Positions 1 through 9,131 of a DNA stretch of 64,000 nucleotides are shown here, in pieces. Source of the DNA: CAVTWY01 sp963738615. Lineage in GTDB: Bacteria > Pseudomonadota > Gammaproteobacteria > Burkholderiales > Burkholderiaceae_C. Made by a program: the position numbers and the translations under genes. Location of the stretch: positions 62,001-126,000 of the forward strand of contig CAVTXI010000010.1 of assembly GCA_963738615.1 (NCBI GenBank). The letters run 5' to 3'. Under the pieces are notes generated by a model. That model saw only the letters and a list, made by a program, of their open reading frames with translations, searched no databases and was not told the DNA's origin. The number at the start of each line of letters is the position of its first letter. Position 1 is the stretch's first letter.

Positions 1-919
1 ACAGCCCCTTGTCGAGGATCTGCGGTCCCTTGACCTCCTGGTAGCCGTTGTCTTGGTAGACACGGCGCATGTATTGCTCGACCTGCTGCCACACCGTCCA
101 GCCCTTGGGGTGCCAGAACACCGTGCCGGGCGAGTGTTCGTCGAGGTGGAATAGGTCCAGCTCGCGCCCGAGCTTGCGGTGGTCACGTTTCTCGGCCTCT
201 TCCAGCCGCGTCAGATACGCCTGAAGTTCGTCCTTCGTCGCCCAGGCCGTGCCGTAGATGCGCTGGAGCATCTCGTTGCGATGGTCGCCGCGCCAATACG
301 CGCCGGCCAGCTTCATCAACTTGAAGTGCTTCAGCTTGCCCGTCGACGGCACATGCGGGCCGCGGCACAGGTCTTCGAATGCGCCTTCGCGATACAGCGA
401 CACGTCTTCACCAACCGGGATGCTCGAGATGATCTCGGCCTTGTAGTGCTCACCCATGCCCTTGAAATACGCCACGGCCTCGTCGCGCGGCAGCACGCGG
501 CGCACCACGGGTTCGTCTTTCGCGGCCAACTCGCCCATGCGCTTTTCGATCGCGACCAAGTCATCGGGTGTGAACGGGCGCTTGTACGAGAAGTCGTAGA
601 AGAAGCCGTCGTCGATCACCGGGCCGATCGTGACCTGCGCGTCGGGGAAAAGCTCTTTGACCGCATACGCCAGCAGGTGCGCCGTCGAATGGCGGATCAA
701 CCCGAGCCCGTCGGCGTCCTTGTCGGTCACGATCGCCAGGCTCACATCGTTGTCGATGACAAAGCCCGTGTCGACGACCAACGCGGCCGCGCCTTCACCC
801 ACACGTCCACCAAGCGCGGCCTTGGCCAGCCCCGGGCCGATCGACTTTGCGACCTCGGCCACCGTCACCGGGCCGGGGAACTCACGCTTGGAACCGTCGG
901 GCAATCGAATCGAAATCAT
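1..919 (-). CDS. thrS: threonyl-tRNA synthetase, N-terminal part (runs off window)
   Basis: Charges tRNA-Thr with threonine in the cytoplasm. About 306 N-terminal codons are present and the frame is open to the left edge. The start MISIRLPDGSKREFPG and the TGS/editing region are visible, including HSTAHLLAYAVKELFP, whose HxxxH is the zinc-type motif of the class II editing domain, and later DLFHLDEHSPGTVFWHPKG, the entry to the catalytic core. The start at 919 is supported by AGGAGG about 8 nt upstream. A threonine-rich leader ORF and an intrinsic terminator lie immediately upstream, so the gene is probably regulated by attenuation. In Burkholderiales it usually heads a cluster with infC, which would lie left of the window. 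Confidence 0.95.
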   Translation of the reverse strand, partial: MISIRLPDGSKREFPGPVTVAEVAKSIGPGLAKAALGGRVGEGAAALVVDTGFVIDNDVSLAIVTDKDADGLGLIRHSTAHLLAYAVKELFPDAQVTIGPVIDDGFFYDFSYKRPFTPDDLVAIEKRMGELAAKDEPVVRRVLPRDEAVAYFKGMGEHYKAEIISSIPVGEDVSLYREGAFEDLCRGPHVPSTGKLKHFKLMKLAGAYWRGDHRNEMLQRIYGTAWATKDELQAYLTRLEEAEKRDHRKLGRELDLFHLDEHSPGTVFWHPKGWTVWQQVEQYMRRVYQDNGYQEVKGPQILDKGL

Positions 920-940
920 TTCTACAACCTCCTGAAAAGC

Positions 941-963
941 AAAAAAGCGCGGAGGCCGCGCTT
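941..963 (-). terminator. rho-independent terminator / attenuator upstream of thrS
   Basis: On the minus strand AAGCGCGG, a 3-nt loop CCT, and CCGCGCTT form a perfect 8-bp stem, with the 3' arm running into a stretch of six T residues. It sits 21 nt upstream of the thrS start codon and downstream of the leader peptide, so it would end transcription before thrS. Its ascending arm can pair instead with an upstream segment (see antiterminator). Confidence 0.85.
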
Positions 964-994
964 GATGGTCATGCCGATGTCGGCACGCGCGGCC
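954..994 (-). promoter_or_regulatory. antiterminator segment of the thrS attenuator
   Basis: On the minus strand GGCCGCGC (994-987) is perfectly complementary to GCGCGGCC (961-954), which forms the left arm and loop of the terminator. The two structures are therefore mutually exclusive. Between them TGCCGA-CA-TCGGCA (985-972) can form its own hairpin. The upstream strand begins 3 nt after the leader stop codon. A ribosome stalled at the leader Thr codons would leave it free to pair and allow readthrough; a ribosome reaching the stop would mask it and favour termination. Confidence 0.75.
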
Positions 995-996
995 GA

Positions 997-1053
997 CTAC
1001 ACCGTGGTGGTAGACCCATCGGTGCGGAAGGTGGCGGGCGTTCGCGGTGTCAT
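997..1053 (-). CDS. threonine-rich leader peptide for thrS attenuation
   Basis: An 18-codon ORF encodes MTPRTPATFRTDGSTTTV. Seven of the 18 residues are threonine, including three in a row just before the stop. A weak Shine-Dalgarno (GAAAGG) lies about 10 nt upstream of the ATG. Position, composition and the downstream terminator/antiterminator match the classical leader peptides of amino-acid-responsive attenuators: shortage of charged tRNA-Thr would stall the ribosome at the Thr codons and permit thrS transcription. A possible -10 box TAGAAT is at 1103-1098 on the minus strand, but no convincing -35 was found. Confidence 0.8.
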   Translation of the reverse strand: MTPRTPATFRTDGSTTTV

Positions 1054-1220
1054 AACCAAGTTGCCTTTCTCGCTCTTGCTGGTTGAACGGCAACGGAATT
1101 CTAGGCGCAACAAATCCCTCACGGTGCCGTTGGAAAAGATCACCAAAGGCATCATCGGCCCGCGGTGAACGACGCGGCACGTCACCGAAGAACATCATCC
1201 ATGCCGTACGGAGTCACTCC

Positions 1221-1346
1221 ATGAAAACACTGTCTGCCAGCCACAGTCGCCGGTCCTTGTTGGGGCCGCTGCTCAGCGGTTCCGGCGCCAGCCCGGCCCC
1301 CCTCATCAACGTCGATCGGGAGGTGCGCCGTGGCAACCACCGCTGA
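1221..1346 (+). CDS. possible small Tat-signal protein upstream of the Fe-S subunit
   Basis: A 41-codon ORF begins MKTLSASHSRRSLLGPLLSG. The SRRSLLG segment followed by a short apolar stretch resembles a twin-arginine signal. It overlaps the start of the Fe-S subunit gene by 17 nt in another frame. Small Tat-signal proteins do occur at the head of some molybdoenzyme operons, but there is no clear Shine-Dalgarno and this could be non-coding. Alternatively it is a degraded signal sequence that once belonged to the Fe-S subunit. Confidence 0.3.
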   Translation: MKTLSASHSRRSLLGPLLSGSGASPAPLINVDREVRRGNHR

Positions 1347-2081
1347 AGCCAAACCCACCCCCCGCTGGAAGATGGCGCTCGATGTCGAGCGCTGCATCGG
1401 CTGCCACGCCTGCTCGGTGGCCTGCAAGGTCGAGAACAACGTGCCGCTCGGCCGGTTCCGCACCAAGGTCTACTACTGGGACCACGGCATCTTCCCGCAG
1501 GTCAAGCGCAACTTCCTGCCGACGTTGTGCATGCAGTGCGAAGACGCACCGTGCCTGAAGGCGTGCAAGCACGATGCGATCGAACGCGGCGCCGACGGCG
1601 TGGTGCGCGTCATCCCCGACAAGTGCGACCACGCCGGTGACTGCGAAGCCGCCTGTCCCTACGGCGCCATCGGCTGCGACGACAACGACGTCGCCGACAA
1701 GTGCGACTTCTGCAGCCACCGCACCGCGGTCGGCATGGAACCCGCGTGCGTCGAGACCTGCCCCGCCGAGGTCTTCTTCTTCGGCGACGCGAACGATCCG
1801 AACTCGCCCTACTCGCGCTTCATGGCGCAAGCCACGGCGACAAGACAGCGGTGCTCAAGCCCGAAGAAAACACCAAGCCCTCGGTCGCCTACAAGGGCCA
1901 CGTGAAGGCGATGGAAGCGAAGATCCCGAAGGGCCGCGTGCACGACCCGTATTCGTACGAAATCGAAACCTGGGCGCAGCTCGCACCGCTCTACCCGAAA
2001 GAAAAGCGCGTGATCTGGGCGCGCGTCGCGCCGCAGCTGGAACACCCGACCGACGCAACACGTGCACCGAGCCAAGCGTGA
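1330..2081 (+). CDS. 4Fe-4S dicluster electron-transfer subunit of a molybdoenzyme (frameshifted)
   Basis: About 250 residues in the DmsB/TtrB/PhsB style. Cysteine groups for four 4Fe-4S clusters are visible: CIGCHACSVACKVEN, CMQCEDAPCLKACK, CDHAGDCEAACPYGAI and CDFC with ACVETCPAEV. It would pass electrons between a quinone-linked anchor and the catalytic subunit downstream. The GTG start at 1330 has GGGAGG 6 nt upstream. The frame breaks near 1827: the N-terminal part ends at SRFMAQ and the C-terminal part (HGDKTAVLKPEENTKPSVAY) continues in another frame, equivalent to one missing or two extra bases. The catalytic gene follows after 12 nt with its own GGAGG site. No membrane anchor gene is seen nearby. 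Confidence 0.8.
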
Positions 2082-2093
2082 TGGAGGTGCCGC

Positions 2094-4711
2094 ATGAAGC
2101 GCCGCTCCTTCAACCAGGCCACGCTCGCGACGCTGGCACTTGGCCAGACCATCATGCTCAGCCCCGACGCGCACGCGACAAGCTGGTGGGACCGCATGCT
2201 CGGCACGCCCAAGCTCTACGGCCAGCGCAAAGCCGTTGCGCCGCGCAAGCGGCAAGGGCCGCAAGGTCAACGACTACAGCAAAGCCACGATCGTCAAAGG
2301 CGTGTGCCTGAACTGCTCGACCGTCTGCGGCATTCAGGGCTACGTGATCGACGGCAAGCTCGTCAAGGTCGGCGGCAACCCCGAAGACCCGAACAACGGC
2401 AAGAGCCTGTGCGCGAAGGGCCAGTCGGGCCCGACGATCAACAACTACGCCGATCGCCTCCTCTACCCGATGAAGCGCGTGGGTGCGCGCGGCGAAGGCA
2501 AGTGGCAGCGCATCACCTGGGACGAGGCCTACGACACCATCGCGCCGCGCATCCGCAAGGCGATGGACGAAGGCAAGCCCGAAGAAGTCGCGATCCAGAT
2601 CGGCCGCTCGCGCATCGGCGAAGAGATGACGCGCTTCCTGAACGCGATCGGCTCGCCGTCGCTGTTCAACCACCGCGCGCTGTGTTCGTCGAACAAGCGC
2701 GCCGCCAACTACGTGAGCCTGGGCGAAACCGACTGGGAGACCGGCGACTTCGAGCGCGCCAAGTACATCCTGAACTTCGGCGCCAACTTCTACGAAGCGC
2801 ACCAGGGCGCGATCCACACCGCCAAACGCATCATCCGTGGGCGCTACGACAACGGCGCCAAGCTCGTGACGCTGGACGTGCGCATGTCGAACACCGCGGG
2901 CCGATCCGACGAGTGGCTGTGCCCGCGCCCCGGCACCGACCTGGCGGTGGCGCTCGCGATGGGCAACGCGATCATCGCGGCGGGCAAGCACGACGCGGCG
3001 TGGCTCGACACCTGGAGCAACGTCAAGGCTGCCGAGCTTGCCGCAGTGGATCGCGCCTTACACGCCCGAGTGGGCGGCGCAGCTGTCGGGCATCGACGCG
3101 GCAACCATCCGCCGCATCGCGCTCGAGTTCGCGGCCGCCGCGCCGCGCGCCATCGCCTTCACCAACCGCGGCACCGGCGCGCACTACAACGGCTTCAACG
3201 CCGATCGCGCGGTGATCATGCTCAACGCGATCGTCGGCAGCATCGGCGCCGAAGGCGGCTACTGCTACGGCGAAGAGCCCACGCGCGTGCCGCCGCGCGT
3301 GTTTCCGCAGCCCGAGCCGCGCCCGCCCGCGCCGAAGGCCAAGAGCCTGATCGAGAACCCGCCCGAATGGCCGCTGGCCAACAAGTGGCAGCGCATGAAG
3401 GTCGGGCAGATCGTCTATCAGGGCATCAAGGAGGGCCGCGGCAAGATCCAGGTGTACTTCAGCTACTGCGTCGCCACGCCGCAGACGTGGCCCGAAGGCC
3501 GCAGCCTGACGGTCGAGGTGCTGAAGGACGAGAAGCTGATCCCCTTCCACGTCTGCTCCGACATCGTGTATTCGCGAACAGGCCCACTACGCCGACCTGA
3601 TCCTGCCCGACGCCAGCTACATGGAGCGCTGGGGCTTCGACACGCGCAACAACATGGAACTGCGCGACTACGTCACGCTGCGCCAGCCGATCGTGCCGCC
3701 GCCTGGCGAATGCACGAGCTTCGTCGATTCGATGATCCAGATCGCGCAGCGCGTCGGGCCCGATGCCGCGAAGTACTTCGCCTTCAAGAATCACGAGGAC
3801 TGGCTGCGCCAGCGCTGCGGCGCCTTCGGCAAACGCATCGACGGCGGACGGCTTCGCGTACATGCGCGAGCACGGCGTGTGGCAGGACATGAGCAAGCCG
3901 AAGTACTACAAGCTCTACGCCTGGGAGATGACGCCCGAGCAGCTGAAAGACACGCGCATCGACGACGCCGCCGGCCAGGTGTGGCGCAAGGCTGCTGACG
4001 GCAAAGAGCGTCTGGTGGGCCTGATGGTCGACGGCAAACCGCGGCGCGGCTTCGCGACGCCGTCACGCAAGTTCTCGATCTACCACGAGGACATCGAGGC
4101 GGCAGCCAAGCAGGTCGGCTTCACCGAAGACGGCGGCAAGGGCATGCCGACGTGGTTCCCGATCCCGTCGCACGACAAGATGACGGGCGAGATGCTGCAC
4201 CTCGTCACCTTCAAGTGGAACGTGCACACGCAGGGCCGCTCGCAGAGCCAGAAGTACCTGACGGAAATCGTGCATCACAACCCGATGTGGATCCACACCA
4301 GCGCGGCGCAGCGCCTGGGCGTGAAGACCGGTGATGAAGTCGAGATCACTACGTATCGCCCGCACGGCCACCAGATGAAGAACGGCGGCGCCGAGTTGGG
4401 CCGCGCGCGCATCACGGTCTACGTCACCGAAGGCATCCACCCGCGAACGGTTGCCGTGAGCAACACGCTCGGCAACGTCTTCCACGGCCGCGCCGCAACG
4501 GCGCGCCGCGGTCGTCGCGGCGCTTCAGCGGGTTGGGACAACACGATCGACACCGAAGACCAGGACCTGGTCGACGACGTGTGGTGGGATGCGCGCGCAA
4601 GGCGGCACCGGCGCGGGCTACAACATCAACGCGATCCTGCCGATCCAGCCGGCGCCGCTGGTGGGCATGCAGGGGTGGTACGACACGGTGTGTACGTTGC
4701 GGAGGGTGTGA
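2094..4711 (+). CDS. molybdopterin-dependent oxidoreductase, catalytic subunit (DMSO reductase superfamily; multiple frameshifts)
   Basis: About 870 residues once five frame breaks (near 2247, 3041, 3574, 3845, 4595; each one extra base) are bridged. The N-terminus MKRRSFNQATLATLALG is a Tat-type signal, implying periplasmic export. A 4Fe-4S motif CLNCSTVCGIQG with a distal LCAKGQSG follows, then ALCSSNKRAANY, whose Cys is a plausible Mo ligand as in the tetrathionate/thiosulfate/polysulfide reductase and formate dehydrogenase branches. The C-terminal molybdopterin-binding region carries VHHNPMWIHTSAAQRLGVK. The substrate cannot be told from sequence; a TtrA/PhsA-like sulfur-compound reductase is one possibility. 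The last codons (GMQGWYDTVCTLRR) lie in a repeat that recurs at 7767-7804. Confidence 0.8.
4663..4699 (+). repeat. 37-bp direct repeat, left copy
   Basis: Begins GGGCATGCAGGGGTGG and ends TGTGTACGTTG. It covers codons of the molybdoenzyme C-terminus (GMQGWYDTVCTL). An identical stretch, apart from one extra A, is at 7767-7804. The two copies bracket about 3.1 kb of broken genes. Confidence 0.85.
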
Positions 4712-4715
4712 CGCT

Positions 4716-4880
4716 GAGTTGCGATCCGGGGCGGGCCGGGCCGCAGGCGCAAGTGTGAGTTGCCGACGTAGAGATGAGTTATATATTTAGAAGTATGAAG
4801 TAGAGTTGCGATCCGGGGCGGCGCCGGGCCGCTCCGGCGCAAGCGTGCGTTGCCGACGTAGCTATGCCGTATATACTTCG
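4716..4880 (+). repeat. two tandem copies of a 75-78 bp repeat upstream of vapB
   Basis: Copy 1 (4716-4790) and copy 2 (4803-4880) both begin GAGTTGCGATCCGGGGCG, contain GGCGCAAG and GTTGCCGACGTAG, and end in an AT-rich palindrome-like element (TTATATATTT and GTATATAC). They differ by a few substitutions and two short indels. The GTATATAC box lies 25 nt upstream of vapB and is a candidate operator for the VapBC complex, which is known to autoregulate through such palindromes. Confidence 0.7.
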
Positions 4881-4902
4881 TTGTCTCACCAGGGAATCTC
4901 GC

Positions 4903-5124
4903 ATGAACATCGCCAAGCTCTTCGTTCACGGCGGAAGTCAGGCCGTGAGGCTGCCGAAGGAGTTCCGCTTCGACGGCACGGAGGTCTATGTGCGCAGGGT
5001 CGGCACCGAGGTCGTCTTGAGCGCCAAGGCGCCGACGGATGCCCAGGCGCTCGTCGACGCCCTGAATGCCTTCGGTAGTGCATTCGATGAGGCTCGAAGA
5101 TATAGAGAGATAGTAAAGAAATAA
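4903..5124 (+). CDS. vapB: VapB-type antitoxin (AbrB/SpoVT fold)
   Basis: A 73-residue protein beginning MNIAKLFVHGGSQAVRLPKE. The pattern of a short basic strand, GxSQAVRLPKEFRF, and VYVRRVG is the swapped-hairpin DNA-binding domain of VapB antitoxins; the C-terminal helix (DEARRYREIVKK) would wrap the toxin. Normally it neutralises the VapC RNase and represses its own operon. The cognate toxin gene starts 109 nt downstream, much farther than the usual overlap, after an AT-rich spacer, and is truncated. The antitoxin is therefore probably an orphan here. Confidence 0.75.
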   Translation: MNIAKLFVHGGSQAVRLPKEFRFDGTEVYVRRVGTEVVLSAKAPTDAQALVDALNAFGSAFDEARRYREIVKK

Positions 5125-5165
5125 AAGATAAAGAAATAATAAGAGTTGAAAAAAGGGAAAAAAGC
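5095..5165. other. purine-rich, AT-rich stretch
   Basis: This stretch spans the end of vapB and the spacer before vapC. It is about three quarters A/T and nearly all purine on the + strand (for example AAAGAAATAAAAGATAAAG and GAAAAAAGGGAAAAAAG), in sharp contrast to the GC-rich genome around it. No gene or hairpin was seen in it. Such composition fits foreign DNA or a rearrangement junction. Confidence 0.6.
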
Positions 5166-5233
5166 CGCGGGATTCAGCTCGAGCGCAACCAGCCGAAGCA
5201 GCAGGTTCGTGCCGACATCGAGCCGAGGCGTTG

Positions 5234-5430
5234 ATGCGGTACATGCTCGACACCGACATCTGCATCTACACGATCAACGCCAAGGCACCTGCCGTCGTCA
5301 GCGCTTTCCGTCGCCTTCATGCCGCTGGCCTCGGTGTCTCGTCGGTCACGGCATCGGAGCTCCTCTACGGCGTTGCGCGTACGGGCTCTCAGCGGAACCT
5401 GGACGCGCTGCATCGCTTCCTGCGGACGAT
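5234..5430 (+). pseudogene. vapC: VapC-type PIN-domain toxin, truncated
   Basis: The first ~65 residues are a PIN domain: MRYMLDTDICIYTINAK carries the first catalytic Asp and SSVTASELLYGVARTG the conserved Glu. Homology stops at about DALHRFL. The following codons belong, in antisense, to an ABC-transporter ATPase. The C-terminal half with the remaining acidic metal ligands is missing, so no active RNase is expected. GAGG lies 6-7 nt before the ATG at 5234. Confidence 0.7.
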
Positions 5431-5439
5431 CGGCGCGCA

Positions 5440-6184
<745 letters not shown>

Positions 6185-6210
<26 letters not shown>

Positions 6211-7715
6211 TGGCGCTCGCAGCGGCGCACGGGTGCCGCGGTGCGCACCGCGACGGCGCCGCGTGGGTCGATCTGTCGGCGCTCTCGGAGACCTCGCTGG
6301 TGCCGGTGCGGTGGCACAGGCGCTGCGCCTGCGCGCCAGCCACGGCGAGCAGCCGTTGCCGGCACTGATCGCCGGATGAGGTCGCTCGATGTACTGCTGC
6401 TGCTCGACAACGGCGAGCATCTGGTGGATGAGGTCGCACCGCTGGACGACGCGATCGACGCCGGCGCGCCCGAGGTGAGGTTGCTCGTCACCAGCCAGGT
6501 GGCGTTGAAGGCCGAGTGCGAACACGTGTTCCGGCTCGGGCCGCTCGCGGTGCCCGACACGGGCACGTACGGCGCAACAGGCGATCGGCTTCGGCGCGGT
6601 CGCGCTGTTCGTCGATCAAGCGCGCAAGCTCGATCGCCGCTTCCAGCTGAACGACGACAACGTCGCGCCGTGATCGAGCTGTGCTCGCCAGCTCACGGTC
6701 TGGCCCTGGCGCTGAAGCTGGCCGCCGGCCTGGCGATCGAGCTGCTGGCGAACGCGGGCAGCTTCGAAATCCTCGTCGGCCTGCAACACGATTACCGCAG
6801 GCGCGCCGTGGTGCTCGAACCCGCGGCAGCCAGCGTCTGCGCCGAGGGTGGCGACCGCTATTGGCTCAATCGCGGCACGAACTCGCTGCCGTCGTATACC
6901 GCCGCAGTGGCTTGCGCACGCAAAGCGATCGCGTTCTTTCGCTCGACCGGCACACAAGCGCACTTGCACTACATGGCGCTGCTTCACCTCGGCTGGTGGG
7001 GCCCGGTCGACGAGTGGGAAGCGGCGCAGGCCGAACTCGACGAGATCGAGCGAGCCGGCTGCCCAGCGTTCCTGCTGACGCAGCGAGCGCTCGCCGAATA
7101 GGTCGTGCACCGGAGACGCGGGCCGACATGCCGAGGCGCTCGAGGCGGCGCAGGCGGCGTTGGCGATGGCGCGCTCGGGGGGATGGCGCCGCAGCGCCGC
7201 GCTGGCCGAAAGCGCTGCTGCGAGCGCCGAGATGGATCTCGGGCAGGTGGATCAGGCGGTGCGCCGCATGCGCGCGTGATCGAGCAGGAACGCAAGGTGC
7301 TGGGCGGCCTGCTCGAACGCGCGTATGGATGCCTCGTGAAGGGACTCGTCCAGCAGGGCAATCGCGAGGACGCGCGCGAAGCGCTGGCCGAGTTCTTCCG
7401 CAGGTACGGCTCATCGAGGGCGAGAGTTTTCCACTCTACGCGCAGTGGTGCGCCCGATTCGCGTCGAGCGAGCAGCGGGACGAAGCGGCGGCTCGACTGA
7501 TGGGTTTTGTGACGCCTTGTGGCGACGCAACGGGATGGACGACCGGTACGAGCGCGACGTCAAGGCGCTGCGCGCGAAGCTCGAGGCACGGTGCGATGCG
7601 AGCGACGCTCGAGCGGCTGGCGAATAACGGCGCGAGCATGGACCGCGAAACCGCGTTCGCGCTGACGCTCGAACGCGGTGATGCCGATCCGGTCATGCTC
7701 GATCGGCCTCGAGCC
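6185..7715 (+). pseudogene. AfsR/LuxR-type ATPase regulator, broken fragment
   Basis: Pieces in several frames match the NB-ARC-like ATPase module of large transcriptional regulators: NGIGKTVLALAAAHG (P-loop), AAWVDLSALSETSLVP, LLLLDNGEHLVDEVAPL (Walker B) and VRLLVTSQVALKAECEHVFR, then an arginine-rich sensor region and TPR-like helices (LHYMALLHLGWWGPVDEWEAAQ, GGLLERAYGCLVKGLVQQGN). No DNA-binding domain is present at either end. Stops and frame changes recur every 100-300 bp. The final part (about 7380-7715) could not be assigned. Confidence 0.55.
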
Positions 7716-7766
7716 GGTTAGTGCGAATCACGGCCGCCAGACCGTCGACATCAGCCATGGGCAGCC

Positions 7767-7804
7767 GGGCATGCAAGGGGTGGTACGACACGGTGTGTAC
7801 GTTG
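7767..7804 (+). repeat. 38-bp direct repeat, right copy
   Basis: Matches 4663-4699 except for one extra A after GGGCATGCA. Beyond the identical DNA both copies continue to encode Arg-Arg-Val but with different codons (CGG AGG GTG on the left, AGA CGC GTT on the right). That suggests the right copy was once the 3' end of a related but not identical gene. Confidence 0.8.
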
Positions 7805-7824
7805 AGACGCGTTGAGTCGTGTCA

Positions 7825-9072
7825 TCACGCAGGCCGATCCGTCCGCGGCCTTCGCGCCTTTGCCTTGAATGGGTTGCGCTGCGGCGGCTGTTCCGGCTCG
7901 ACCAACCGGAACACTGCGCTCAGCAGCGGGTTCATCGTCGGCACGCGGTGGCGGATCAGGCACACCATCGGCTGCGGCAAGCAGCCGATGTTGGCCTTGG
8001 GCGTGAGCGCGGTGCGGCCTAGCGACAGGCGCTGCGCACCGAAGGCGATCGCGTCGTCGACCGTCGACTGAAGCAGGCTCAGGTAGATCGGCAGTGTCTC
8101 GTTGGCGTCGGGCTCGTAGCCGATGACGTAGCCGTGGGCCTCGCCGTCGGGGCCCATCAGGCTGGTGACGAAGCCGACGATGCGCTCGCCGAGCCGCGCG
8201 ACACGGCAGACGAAGTGCTTGCCTAGCGCCCGCGCGAGTGCGGGCGCGAAGCCTGGTGCGGGCGTCGCCAAGCGCAACGCCTGCTTGTCATGCACGTGCA
8301 GGTACAGGCGATGAATCGTGTCGGCGTGCCGTTCGACGCAATCGGCGTCGATCACCTCGAGGTCGACACCGCCCGCCTTCAGTTGTTTGGCCAGGCGATT
8401 GACATTGCTTCGATAGCCCGAGGTCATCGCCGCCAGATAGTCCTGCGGCTTGCGCCACGCGGGGTCGAGCGCCAGCACCATGTCGGGCTCGGTTTCCATC
8501 GTGCGGTAGCTCAGCAGGCGCAGCGCCGCGCGTGCGTTGGCCCAGTCGGCGGGGAAGTCCTTGCACATCACGATGCTCGACTCACCCAGCAGCTTGTCGC
8601 CGCGGCGCAGCCGATACAGCGCTTCGCCGATCGCGAGCCAGTCGCTCTCGTCGGCGTCGACCCCGGGCGCGAACGCGATGCCTGGCCCCGGCGCCAGCAG
8701 GTTGCCGCACACGACCATCTGCTCGTCGGGCAGGCCCATCTTCTCGAACGCGCCGAGGTCGCCCTTCTTCGGCACGCGCTTCCAGCCGATGGCGGCGCGC
8801 TGCATCACCATTGCGATGCGCGGCCTGCCGTCGCGGTACGCGAGCGCGTAGCGCATTTGCACGTTGTCGGGCGGGTGCGCTTCGAACGCTTCGAGATACG
8901 CGCGCTGCAGGAACACCGACCCCTTCGCGCAGACCGCGTCCCAGTCACCCGTGTTCAGGAACCCGACCTGGTCCGCAAGCGCGAACTGGTGGCCGCTGGG
9001 GCGGCGCTTGGCCTGCTTGGATCGCCGAAAGCTCTGCAGCGCCTCGACGGCCTTGGTGATCGAACGGGGCAT
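7825..9072 (-). CDS. GNAT-fold acyltransferase-like protein (BioF2/FemAB-like)
   Basis: 415 residues, cytoplasmic, no signal peptide. It resembles the FemAB/BioF2-like GNAT proteins often annotated as peptidoglycan-associated or hypothetical acetyltransferases. The N-terminal half has AVCAKGSVFLQRAYLEAFEAH. The C-terminal half has the GNAT-like core CRVARLGERIVGFVTSLMG, followed by HGYVIGYEPDANETLPIYLS and QRLSLGRTALTPKANIGCLP. The substrate is unknown. Its stop lies 20 nt from the right copy of the direct repeat. The adjacent lipoprotein gene is on the same strand, 60 nt upstream. Confidence 0.6.
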   Translation of the reverse strand: MPRSITKAVEALQSFRRSKQAKRRPSGHQFALADQVGFLNTGDWDAVCAKGSVFLQRAYLEAFEAHPPDNVQMRYALAYRDGRPRIAMVMQRAAIGWKRVPKKGDLGAFEKMGLPDEQMVVCGNLLAPGPGIAFAPGVDADESDWLAIGEALYRLRRGDKLLGESSIVMCKDFPADWANARAALRLLSYRTMETEPDMVLALDPAWRKPQDYLAAMTSGYRSNVNRLAKQLKAGGVDLEVIDADCVERHADTIHRLYLHVHDKQALRLATPAPGFAPALARALGKHFVCRVARLGERIVGFVTSLMGPDGEAHGYVIGYEPDANETLPIYLSLLQSTVDDAIAFGAQRLSLGRTALTPKANIGCLPQPMVCLIRHRVPTMNPLLSAVFRLVEPEQPPQRNPFKAKARRPRTDRPA

Positions 9073-9131
9073 GGCGGGTGGTCTCGGGTCAAGCGAAGCC
9101 CCGATCTTCGCAGCGACCCCGCTGACCCGGA

